Program-made: the position numbers and the translations under genes
Part shown: one piece after another, positions 44,766-52,561 of the stretch
Layout: the number at the start of each line of letters is the position of its first letter
How positions within the stretch are numbered: the first letter of the stretch is position 1
DNA from: Roseicyclus sediminis
Lineage (GTDB): Bacteria > Pseudomonadota > Alphaproteobacteria > Rhodobacterales > Rhodobacteraceae
Length of the DNA: 64,000 bases
NCBI RefSeq assembly: GCF_025515305.1
Contig: NZ_JAOPHT010000006.1
Location: 124,001-188,000 of the forward strand
Direction: 5' to 3'
Notes under the pieces: generated by a model
What the model was told of the DNA's origin: nothing
What the model saw: only the letters and a program-made list of their open reading frames with translations
Databases searched by the model: none

Positions 44766-45629
44766 TTAGCCGAGTACCGATATCACGCTCGACATGTCGA
44801 CCTTGGGGCCAAGCGCTTCTGCCGCCCGTGCGTAAAGGTCGGAGCTGACGTCGAGTTGCGGCGTTGCCGAGCACAGGCGCGCCGCTTCTGTTCGGATCAG
44901 GCAGGTGCTCGTATGCGCGTCTGCCACCCCGGCCTGCAGTCCAAAATCGCCTTCGATCATCTTGGGAAGTTTGATGGTCACGAAATCGCTGCTGAGAGGG
45001 CCTGCCGCCACGGCTTGCTTGAATTTGTCCAACGGAAGGCCGCCCTTGCGTGCAAAATTGGTCGCCTCGGCCAAGGCGACGAGGCTGGAGCAAAGGTAAA
45101 GGTTGATCGCCAGTTTCATGCGCAAGGCGTCGCCAGCGGCCCCGCAGTAGATCTGATCCTTGCACATGGGGCGCAAGAGGGGGGCCACCGCGTCCGCCAC
45201 AGCGCGATCACCGCCCAACAAACAGACAAGCTGGCCGTTCTCCGCGGGCACCCGCGAGCCTGAGACCGGCGCTTCGAGATAGGTCCCACCCGCCTGTGCA
45301 ATATCGCTTGCAAGACCAACCGAATAGAGCGGATCGACCGAGCCCATGCCGATGATGGTTTTGCCCTGAACATTCTCGGCGAAGGCGGCCGTGTCGCGTT
45401 CCAGCACTGCATCAACAGCGTCCTGGTTCAGAAGCATGAGAATGGATGTCCGCGACCCGCGCAAAACGGCCCGTGGTGATCGGGCAAACGCGACATCACA
45501 TCCGCCGGGGAAGGCGTCTGGAGCCTTTTGCGTCCTGTTCCAGACGATCAGCGTTATGCCATGCTGCGCGAGGTTCCGCGCCATGGGCAATCCCATGGTG
45601 CCCAACCCGATGAAACCGACCTTTTCCAT
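44766..45629 (-). CDS. NAD(P)-dependent oxidoreductase, 3-hydroxyisobutyrate dehydrogenase family
   Basis: 287 residues from ATG 45629 (MEKVGFIGLGTMGLPMARNL). Rossmann motif GLGTMG (7-12 region), substrate-binding EAPVSGSRVPAENGQL and a catalytic-helix segment LAINLYLCSSLVALAEA. In the second of these, Gly-Ser replaces the usual GG; the catalytic Lys of the family lies in MKLAINLY. Members reduce or oxidise beta-hydroxy acids or succinic semialdehyde. It is divergent from an Lrp-type regulator. Confidence 0.85.
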   Translation of the reverse strand: MEKVGFIGLGTMGLPMARNLAQHGITLIVWNRTQKAPDAFPGGCDVAFARSPRAVLRGSRTSILMLLNQDAVDAVLERDTAAFAENVQGKTIIGMGSVDPLYSVGLASDIAQAGGTYLEAPVSGSRVPAENGQLVCLLGGDRAVADAVAPLLRPMCKDQIYCGAAGDALRMKLAINLYLCSSLVALAEATNFARKGGLPLDKFKQAVAAGPLSSDFVTIKLPKMIEGDFGLQAGVADAHTSTCLIRTEAARLCSATPQLDVSSDLYARAAEALGPKVDMSSVISVLG

Positions 45630-45668
45630 GATCCATCCAATCCTTTTGTTTGTGCAAAAACAGAATGG

Positions 45669-45684
45669 CACCTGATCCGAGGTG
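45669..45684. promoter_or_regulatory. Dyad in the AT-rich Lrp/dehydrogenase promoter region
   Basis: CACCT, six bases, AGGTG, then six T residues (45685-45690), inside an unusually AT-rich divergent intergenic region (45630-45784). The plus-strand hairpin plus T-run imitates a terminator, but no plus-strand gene precedes it. An Lrp-type binding site or promoter element is more plausible. Confidence 0.35.
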
Positions 45685-45784
45685 TTTTTTGCCAAATTGA
45701 GATATGAAATCGTGTATTTTTAGTGCCAAGCGCCATGATGCAGTACATTGATGGTGTTATGCGCCAACGGAAGTGAGCACGACC

Positions 45785-46249
45785 ATGCAGCACGCCCTCG
45801 ACGACATCGACCGGAAGATTCTTCGCCTCCTCCAGAAAGACTGCAAGCAGACCAGCAACGAGATCGCCGAGCAGGTCGGGCTTTCGCAAACCCCTTGCCT
45901 CCGGCGTATCCGGAACATGGAGGCTGCCGGCATCATCGAACGATACACGGCGATGCTGAACCCCGACACCCTCGGCCTTGGCATGACATTCTTCACCCGC
46001 GTGTGGCTGACCGGACAGGACGAGACGACCGTTGAGCGGTTCACCAAGGAAGTGCAGCGCCTGCGAAATGTCGTTGAATGCCACCTCATGGCGGGGGATT
46101 GCGACTTCCTTCTGCGCATTCTGGCCGCCGACATCACGGCGTATCGCCGCTTTCAGATCGAGTATCTGAACTCCCTTCCGGGTGTTCAAAGCGTCAAGAC
46201 CGAAATTCCGATGCAACGGATCAAATATTCCAACGAGTTGCCCATCTAG
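45785..46249 (+). CDS. Lrp/AsnC-family transcriptional regulator
   Basis: 154 residues from ATG 45785 (MQHALDDIDRKILRLLQKD); GTG 45773 is an alternative. The helix-turn-helix spans about 5-50 (NEIAEQVGLSQTPCLRRIRNMEAAGII), and the RAM ligand-binding domain about 65-145 (VVECHLMAGDCDFLLRILAAD). It is divergent from the hydroxyisobutyrate-dehydrogenase-like gene, which is probably its target, with an amino acid or derived acid as ligand. Confidence 0.88.
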   Translation: MQHALDDIDRKILRLLQKDCKQTSNEIAEQVGLSQTPCLRRIRNMEAAGIIERYTAMLNPDTLGLGMTFFTRVWLTGQDETTVERFTKEVQRLRNVVECHLMAGDCDFLLRILAADITAYRRFQIEYLNSLPGVQSVKTEIPMQRIKYSNELPI

Positions 46250-46749
46250 CTGCATCCGTCCGAGCGTCTTCTCGGCCACGCGTCGGATATGGCATGGCAG
46301 ACGACTGAATTGGGCTCGAGGCCGTCGTCGGGCCCCGGTTCACCCAAAGACCGTTTCCGATTGCCGAAGGTCCGCAGAGCCGACCAGCCGGTTGATCACA
46401 GGGAAGAACCTGCGTCCTGCGAACGGCAGCTTCCGGAGCCCGCCTCAAGTTGGCGCTGCTGCACCGCCGCCAGGCCGCTTCGAGCCCTGATCAGTCACGC
46501 AAAGGTTGGTGGCTGGCAAATCACACACGCAAGTAGACGCGGTGATCACAGGATTTTTCCCAAGAGGCTACAAACAGGATTGCCTGTTCGACCAAGCAGT
46601 CGGCCCGATAGAACCATCGTCACGCCCGTCGCCTTGCTGCCACTGACAAACGCTGTGGCCATCGACCGCCGCCGACCGGAGCCGACTTTCGACCAGGATG
46701 CAGCGATCGGCTGATGAGAACCTGGAGCGGGACTTGCCCTCGTGCGGTG
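46250..46749. other. 500-nt gap, no gene seen
   Basis: No frame here has a family signature. Both flanking genes end into this stretch, so it is a convergent spacer. Confidence 0.45.
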
Positions 46750-47040
46750 TCAGGCACCCTCAGCAAGTGTGAAGAGGCATTCTGAGCTTGAATGGCGGAG
46801 GTGGACGACGGATTGGTATGCGTCCGATCTGAAGGCCGTCAGCGCGGCTTCATAGCTTGGGAATTCTACCACAACGTGCCGGTCAAGGGACGCATCGCCT
46901 TCGGCAGTTTCAGCGCGTCCTGCATCCACGGTATAAAGTCCGCCCAGTTGTTTGACGATGGCCGGCGCCACATCGGCGTAGCGGCGATAGGTTTCGGGGT
47001 CGGTGACCTTGATATGAACAATCCAATATCCTCTAGCCAT
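46750..47040 (-). CDS. DUF1330 family protein
   Basis: 96 residues from ATG 47040 (MARGYWIVHIKVTDPETYRRYA). It is a small ferredoxin-like alpha/beta barrel of the DUF1330 family with GLYTVDAGRAE, the strand HVVVEFPSYEAALTAFRSDAYQ and a short C-terminus. Its biological role is unknown. GGAGGA lies just before the start. It stands alone. Confidence 0.85.
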   Translation of the reverse strand: MARGYWIVHIKVTDPETYRRYADVAPAIVKQLGGLYTVDAGRAETAEGDASLDRHVVVEFPSYEAALTAFRSDAYQSVVHLRHSSSECLFTLAEGA

Positions 47041-47520
47041 GACGTCCTCCTGTTGCGGATGCGCAATGCTAGGGGCCAAAGGACGAAGCGGCCAGCGTCC
47101 TTTCAACGCAACGCGAGGCAGCGCGTTCGTTCCTGGAGTGAATTCCCGTAGCGGACGGCGAAGACCGCTTAGTCCGCGACCCGGACATCGGGGTCTGAGA
47201 TCTCGCTGCACCGCTCACGAACGACCGGTATTCTTGCTGCGCTGAGGCGTCAGGTGCAGAGGCGTCCATGCTGCATTTGCGAGGGCTTCGGCGGGGTCAC
47301 TTCCGGAACGGGCTCGAAGCCGTCGACCGCCACGTCCAAGTTCAAGGTCCGCTGCACAACGAACGGCCGCAGGCCCCGAAGACTTCGACCGGCAGCCTGG
47401 AGGGCACGGGCCACATCGCCGGATGCGCGCGTGACGTCTTGATGACCCCTCCCGCGGGGATCGTTTGCAGTTGGCGGTGCCCGGAAGTACAGCATGCGGC
47501 CAACGCAGTTGAGGCCCGCG
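47041..47520. other. 480-nt gap, no convincing gene
   Basis: Several overlapping frames are open on both strands but none has a ribosome-binding site or family pattern. A minus frame at about 47250-47537 includes DGFEPVPEVTPPKPSQMQ, which looks protein-like but cannot be assigned. The right end must hold the promoter of the flavin oxidoreductase gene. Confidence 0.4.
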
Positions 47521-48675
47521 ATGACAGAGACCCCCATCCTTTTCCGCCCCCTTCAGATCCGCGGTATCGAAACTCGAAACCGGGTCGTGATTTCGCCGAT
47601 GTGCCAATACTCCGCCCATGACGGGCATCTCGACGACTGGCATCTGGTGCATCTTGGCCGTTTCGCGATCGGGGGGGCGGGGATCGTCTTCACCGAGGCC
47701 ACGGCGGTCCAGAAAGGCGGCCGGATCACGCATGGCTGTCCCGGGTTGTGGACCGACAGCCAGATCCTCGGGCATGCCCGGGTCGCTCGGTTCGCTTTGC
47801 GCAACGGCGCCATTCCGGCAATCCAGCTGGGCCATGCGGGCCGGAAATCGAGCATGCAGCGTCCGTGGTTCGGCAACGGACCTCTCGACCAGTCCGATTT
47901 CGACCGGGGCGACATGCCGTGGACGCCGGTCGGGCCGTCCGCAATCCCGGTCGCCGATGGATGGCCGGTGCCGCACGCGTTGACCCTTTCCGAGATCCGG
48001 CAACTGGTTGATGACTTCGTCGCGGCCGCAAGGCGCGCGCTCGAGGCGGGCTACAAGATCGTCGAGATCCACGGCGCGCATGGCTATATCGTCCACAGTT
48101 TCCTCTCTCCGCTGTCGAACAAGCGAACCGATGCCTATGGCGGTGATCTGGAAGGGCGGATGCGGCTTGCCACCGAGATCGCCGAGGCCGTACGCGCCGC
48201 CTTGCCCACCAACATCCCGCTATTCTTCAGGACCTCGGCGGTCGATGGGCCTCCGGAGGGTTGGACGCTCGATGACACGGTCGTCCTTGCAAAAAGGCTC
48301 AAGGAGATCGGGGTCGACGTCATGGATTGCTCGTCGAGCGGCATTGCAGGCGCTGCGACCGCGAGCGGGAACGCCAGGCGTCAGCCGGGATTCCAGGTTC
48401 CCTACGCCGAGAAGGTCCGCAAGGAGACTGGCATCAGGACGATGGCAGTCGGTCTCATCACTCATCCCCTTCAGGCCGAGGCTATTCTCGAACGCGAGCA
48501 AGCCGACCTCATCGCGATAGCGCGCGAGGCGCTGGTGGATCCGATGTGGGCGCTTCACGCGGCGCGTGATCTTGGCCACGACACGTCTTTCGCCGACTGG
48601 CCCAGGCAGTCAGGCTGGTGGCTTGCGATGCGGGAAAAAACCTCGGAGTTCTTCGATCCCGGGAGCCAGAGCTGA
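47521..48675 (+). CDS. Old Yellow Enzyme, YqjM-like NADH:flavin oxidoreductase
   Basis: 384 residues from ATG 47521. The FMN barrel has the YqjM-type Cys28 in SPMCQYS, QLGHAGRKSS, and the active-site helix IHGAHGYIVHSFLSPLSNKRTDAYGG (two His at the substrate site), followed by the phosphate-binding LIAIAREALVDP. It reduces activated C=C bonds of enals, enones or nitro compounds. It is 127 nt upstream of an alpha/beta hydrolase on the same strand; the two may form one unit. Confidence 0.92.
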   Translation: MTETPILFRPLQIRGIETRNRVVISPMCQYSAHDGHLDDWHLVHLGRFAIGGAGIVFTEATAVQKGGRITHGCPGLWTDSQILGHARVARFALRNGAIPAIQLGHAGRKSSMQRPWFGNGPLDQSDFDRGDMPWTPVGPSAIPVADGWPVPHALTLSEIRQLVDDFVAAARRALEAGYKIVEIHGAHGYIVHSFLSPLSNKRTDAYGGDLEGRMRLATEIAEAVRAALPTNIPLFFRTSAVDGPPEGWTLDDTVVLAKRLKEIGVDVMDCSSSGIAGAATASGNARRQPGFQVPYAEKVRKETGIRTMAVGLITHPLQAEAILEREQADLIAIAREALVDPMWALHAARDLGHDTSFADWPRQSGWWLAMREKTSEFFDPGSQS

Positions 48676-48802
48676 CGACGCCCGGGCTCTGTCGAGGCCC
48701 ACCGCATCGGACCGGTTGGGTCCATGCTCGCACGATGACAGCCGGGTCGACATTTTCCGCGAGCCGCGAACGCAACCTGGAAACGACCTTCGAAAGCATG
48801 AC

Positions 48803-49630
48803 GTGACCACTGAATACGCAACTTCATCCGACGGCACCGCAATCGCGTTTACCACCGCGGGCGATCCGTCCAGGCCATCGATCCTCTTGATCCACGGCTG
48901 GGCGCAGCAGTTCATCTGCTGGAGGCCCCTGATGGACCGGCTGAGTGACCGGTTTTTCCTCGCGGCGATGGACCTGCGTGGCCACGGAGCGTCGGGAAAG
49001 CCTGCCAGCAGCGAAGCCTACACGGACACGAAACTCTGGGGCGACGATGTGCGGGCGGTGATGGCGGCTGCGGCGATGGAGCGTCCGGTCCTCGCCGGCT
49101 GGTCCTACGGCTCTCGCGTCATTGCCGCGTATCTGGCCACCCATGGGCAGGCGGATATTTCGGGCATTGCGCTCGCCGGTGGCATCCTGGCCATCGGCGA
49201 GGCGCGGGAGCCCTGGATGGTGGGTGACGCAAGCCCCGGCCTCGATCGTGATCTCTACACGGATGACATCGTCCGCCGTCTTGGCGCCACGGCCCGTTTC
49301 GTCGAGGCCTGCACCGCTCAACCGCTCGACCGTCTCACCTATGCCGAGATGGTTGGCGTGAACATGCTCTGCCCTGCCCATGTTCGCCGCGCGCTGTTCG
49401 CGGCGTCCGTAGACTTCCGGCCCGTCTTTGCCGAGCTGTCAGCTCCCGCGCTCGTCATTCACGGGGCGCAGGACCGGGTCGTGACACCTGCAACCGGCGA
49501 AGCGGCCGCCCGGATCATGCCATCTGGGCGCCACCTCCCCTACGACGGCGTCGGGCACATACCGTTCCTCGAGGCCCCCGATCGATTTGCCGAGGACCTC
49601 GGGAGCTTCGTCACCTCATTGCAATCGTGA
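48803..49630 (+). CDS. Alpha/beta-fold hydrolase
   Basis: 275 residues from GTG 48803 (read MTTEYATSSDGTAIAF). Oxyanion strand LLIHGWAQQ (about 28-36), nucleophile elbow GWSYGS with Ser101, acid in IHGAQDRVVTP and catalytic His in GVGHIPFLE: a complete Ser-His-Asp triad. It resembles non-haem chloroperoxidase and carboxylesterase-type enzymes. It follows the Old Yellow Enzyme gene and is convergent with the PaaK-like ligase. Confidence 0.87.
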   Translation: MTTEYATSSDGTAIAFTTAGDPSRPSILLIHGWAQQFICWRPLMDRLSDRFFLAAMDLRGHGASGKPASSEAYTDTKLWGDDVRAVMAAAAMERPVLAGWSYGSRVIAAYLATHGQADISGIALAGGILAIGEAREPWMVGDASPGLDRDLYTDDIVRRLGATARFVEACTAQPLDRLTYAEMVGVNMLCPAHVRRALFAASVDFRPVFAELSAPALVIHGAQDRVVTPATGEAAARIMPSGRHLPYDGVGHIPFLEAPDRFAEDLGSFVTSLQS

Positions 49631-49994
49631 GACCGGCATCGGCCTGACCGCCATGACCCCCTCAGTGGGACTTTCGAGGCGACCTTCCGTCAGAAAGGGG
49701 CGACGTCTGCCGTCCACCAGCACCTCGTTCGCATCCGCCGCAGGCTCCCGGTCGATGTGGTCACCGCCATGCGCCACGCGGATCTTGTGGGCCTCGATCA
49801 TGACGTCGGCCTCGCGTCATCCTTCCGGCGCATCGAAACGGCAGCTTGCGCCTTCGATCCGAAGACCAGGCGGATCGCGGAACCAGATCCAAGTCCGGCG
49901 GTCCGCCCCGTTGATCGTGATCCGGTGCACAGCCTGCGTCGGGATTTTCCAGTTTCGCCGGATCGCGGCATGGAGGTCCCACCGAGTTCCCTGC
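49631..49994. other. 364-nt convergent spacer with possible gene remnant
   Basis: No intact gene. On the minus strand, one frame reads AIRRNWKIPTQAVHRITING and stops near 49817. In the same frame, a second stretch (MIEAHKIRVAHGGDHID) continues to 49616. The two could be pieces of a decayed gene downstream of the CoA ligase, but no family is recognised. Confidence 0.3.
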
Positions 49995-51299
49995 TCAAAC
50001 GGCACCGGACCAATCGACCAGCTTCGATTTGTAGTCGGTCCGCGGCAGCGTTCCAAACGGCACAAGCTCGATCTCCGTGGTCACGATCAACTCGTCGCGC
50101 AGGCGTTGGCGAATGCGGGCTGCAAGCTCCGGGTCGGGCTCCGCACCGGGTGACAATTCGACAGCGACCGGCAGAGGTGGCGCCTGCTTCACACCCTTGG
50201 CCTTTGGGCGGATGGCGATGACCCCGCTCAAACGCTCGCCCATCTTGCCGACGACATCCCGCACGGCGGACGGGAAAACGTTCACGCCCCGGACAATCAA
50301 CAGGTCATCGGTTCTCCCGATGCAGCGAACGCGTGGCGTGGTCCGGCCGCAGGAGCATTCTCCGACGGACATGCGCACCTGGTCACGGGACCGGAACCTC
50401 AGGAGCGGCGCGGCCCTGTGCCTGAGATGGGTGTAGACCAGTTCTCCCTCGGCGCCGTCCTCGATGGGAACCGGAGCGCCGGTATCGGGGTCGACAAGCT
50501 CGAAGTGCACGAAGCCCGCACCGGAGAAGTGCATCCCATGCCGCTCACTGCATTCGCCCCAAAGCGAGACGGAGATGTCTCCGATGCCCATCGCCTCGGT
50601 CACCTGCGCGCCCCATGCCTGTTCCAGCCGGGCCCGCATCGCGGGTTCCCCGCCGCCGGGTTCGCCCGCCACGAGGATCTTGTCGACCGAGCTGCCAGCG
50701 GTATCGATACCGCGATCCGCAGCCCATTCGGCCAGATGCAACGCGTAGGATGGCGTGCAGCCCAGCACGGTGGGCTTGAGGAGTTGCACCGCCGACATCA
50801 ATCGCTCGGTGTTCCCGGCACCGACCGGGATGTGGCACACCCCCAGTCGTGCGAAGGCATCCAGCGTGACACCGGCCACGAACGGACCGGCGTTGTAGGT
50901 CGTCACCATACGCTCGCCGGCCGACAACCCGCTCGCCCCATAGGACCGGCAGGAAATCTCCACCCAGTTTTCGAGGTCTCCGGCCGTCAACGGAATGTAG
51001 CTGGGCGTTCCGGTCGTGCCGCTCGTCGAATAGATCCGCACCACGTCATCCATCGAGGCCGCCAGGTGCGTACCGATCGGATGCCGTTCGTCCCTGGACG
51101 CGCGAAGCTCGTCCTTTTCCGTGAAGGGAAGACCGTGCAGCTGATCGAGCCCACCGGCGTCATCGGCCGTCCGGATTCCGACCGAAGCCAGCTTTTCGCG
51201 ATAGAACGCCGAGTGTCCAAGCAGGTATTCGATTTGCGCCCGGTATACGGGTTCATCCCGGGCGCGCTGCTGCTCCCAAGGTAGCTCGGTCGCGGCCAT
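49995..51299 (-). CDS. Phenylacetate-CoA-ligase-like adenylate-forming enzyme
   Basis: 434 residues from ATG 51299, in line with PaaK-type ligases. ATP/AMP-binding loop YSTSGTTGTPSYIPLT (about 90-105), GEPGGGEPAMRA, then the hinge-region IGRTDDLLIVRGVNVFPSAV and a C-terminal lid with the probable catalytic Lys (RTDYKSKLVDW). A Cys-rich GECSCGRT precedes the hinge. It activates a carboxylic acid to its CoA thioester. It starts 5 nt after the citrate-synthase-family gene, so both act together. Confidence 0.85.
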   Translation of the reverse strand: MAATELPWEQQRARDEPVYRAQIEYLLGHSAFYREKLASVGIRTADDAGGLDQLHGLPFTEKDELRASRDERHPIGTHLAASMDDVVRIYSTSGTTGTPSYIPLTAGDLENWVEISCRSYGASGLSAGERMVTTYNAGPFVAGVTLDAFARLGVCHIPVGAGNTERLMSAVQLLKPTVLGCTPSYALHLAEWAADRGIDTAGSSVDKILVAGEPGGGEPAMRARLEQAWGAQVTEAMGIGDISVSLWGECSERHGMHFSGAGFVHFELVDPDTGAPVPIEDGAEGELVYTHLRHRAAPLLRFRSRDQVRMSVGECSCGRTTPRVRCIGRTDDLLIVRGVNVFPSAVRDVVGKMGERLSGVIAIRPKAKGVKQAPPLPVAVELSPGAEPDPELAARIRQRLRDELIVTTEIELVPFGTLPRTDYKSKLVDWSGAV

Positions 51300-51304
51300 G
51301 ACGC

Positions 51305-52084
51305 TCAATCCTCCGATGCCTGGGGCTCGAACGCGATGCCCATCTCCGCGTGGTGTGCCAGGGTGAAGCCGATCGGCGTCCGGCTTTCCTCCGCAAGATG
51401 CGCCAGCAGGCTTGCCGTCCGGGCAAGGATAGGAATTCCCTTCAGAACGGAACTCGGGAAATCGAGATCGAGAAGAACGGCCGGGATCGCGAAGGATACG
51501 TTCATCGGCAGCGGTCTTGGCCACAGTCGTTGGACCGCGTCCTCGATGTCGCGGGCGAGCGGGACGTATTTCCGCCCGACGTCGCGTTCCTCGGCGAGAG
51601 AGAGAATCCTCTGCGCGCGCGGATCGACGGGCTTGTGCAGAGGATGCCCGAAGCCAGGCAGGCGTCGCCCCTCATCCCTGATCCGGCAGATGATGTCGTC
51701 GAGCGCGTCGCCCTCGTCGATCCGACGCTGCGTATCCTGCAGGAACGCGCCGGCGATCTCGGTCGTCCCGAGAATGACCTTGCCGCAGCCGAGCAGCCCC
51801 GCGGCCACGGCGCCTTGCAGAAAATCCGGGTCCGCCGCGTAGGTCATGCGGGCCACCTGGTTGGTCGGAACCAGACCGTGCTCGGCGATAGAAACAAGCA
51901 GAAGATCGAGGAAGAACGTCTGCTCTTCCGTCGGCCTGCGCCCTGTCGTCAGCAGGAAAAAGTACTCCGTGAAGCTCAAATGCCCCATCAGATCGGCCAC
52001 GAGGTCGTGGTTGCGGACAGTGATCGCGTCTGGCGTCGCTGTCGAAATGGATGTGGTTGCCTTGCCGGCTTTGCCAATCTGCAT
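51305..52084 (-). CDS. Citrate-synthase-superfamily protein, citryl-CoA-lyase-like
   Basis: 259 residues, much shorter than citrate synthase (about 430) and matching stand-alone citryl-CoA lyase domains. Key features: a substrate-His segment GRRLPGFGHPLHKPVDPRAQR and the catalytic-Asp region VLLDLDFPSSVLKG, followed by SRTPIGFTLAHH. It would cleave (or condense) a citryl-CoA-like thioester to acetyl-CoA plus an oxo acid. Upstream of a coupled CoA ligase, it suggests activate-then-cleave chemistry on a hydroxy-acid. Confidence 0.82.
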   Translation of the reverse strand: MQIGKAGKATTSISTATPDAITVRNHDLVADLMGHLSFTEYFFLLTTGRRPTEEQTFFLDLLLVSIAEHGLVPTNQVARMTYAADPDFLQGAVAAGLLGCGKVILGTTEIAGAFLQDTQRRIDEGDALDDIICRIRDEGRRLPGFGHPLHKPVDPRAQRILSLAEERDVGRKYVPLARDIEDAVQRLWPRPLPMNVSFAIPAVLLDLDFPSSVLKGIPILARTASLLAHLAEESRTPIGFTLAHHAEMGIAFEPQASED

Positions 52085-52561
52085 TCTGTTTCTCCCTCTG
52101 AACGCAGTGTAGTCCGAAATCCGGACATGGACATCACTTCGACTTCCGGCTGCCCCGGCATGGGTGACATTCCTTTGGCCGCGGCGTCTCATGCGGCCAT
52201 CCTGAGCTTCCCGTCTCCGTGTGGATGCGATGGGCCGTGCGACGCTGAAGGGGGCCTTCTTCCGAGGCCGGAGATGCGCCTGAAGGTGTCGATTTCTCCG
52301 CCGACCATTTTGTTGCGCGCACTCGTACTGAGTGAACGGGCTCATGCGGATGCCAAGCGAGGCCCACAGGCGGTCATGAAGGACACGGCGATCGACGGCT
52401 CGGACCGCGGAGCGGTGGCTCGAACACGGCGCAGCGACGATCGGCCTCGAACGCTCCAAGGTTGCTGACGCGCGCTTGTTCCTGATCAACGACGTCCTGA
52501 CGGCCCTGCCCTACCCATATCCCCGTCCAGCCGAGAACCTGTGCATGGAGGAGGTGCAAAC
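52085..52561. other. 477-nt divergent promoter region, no gene seen
   Basis: Separates the divergent lyase/ligase pair and the three-domain fusion gene. The frames crossing it are extensions of neighbours or lack signatures. GGAGGAGGT at 52547-52555 is the fusion gene's ribosome-binding site. Confidence 0.5.

Noticed and set aside
45669-45690. Intrinsic terminator (CACCT/AGGTG hairpin followed by six T)
   Set aside because: No plus-strand transcript reads into it; both flanking genes point away. Kept only as a possible regulatory dyad.
47250-47537. Minus-strand 95-codon frame before the Old Yellow Enzyme gene
   Set aside because: Reads partly protein-like but has no ribosome-binding site or recognisable domain, and overlaps the start of a certain gene.
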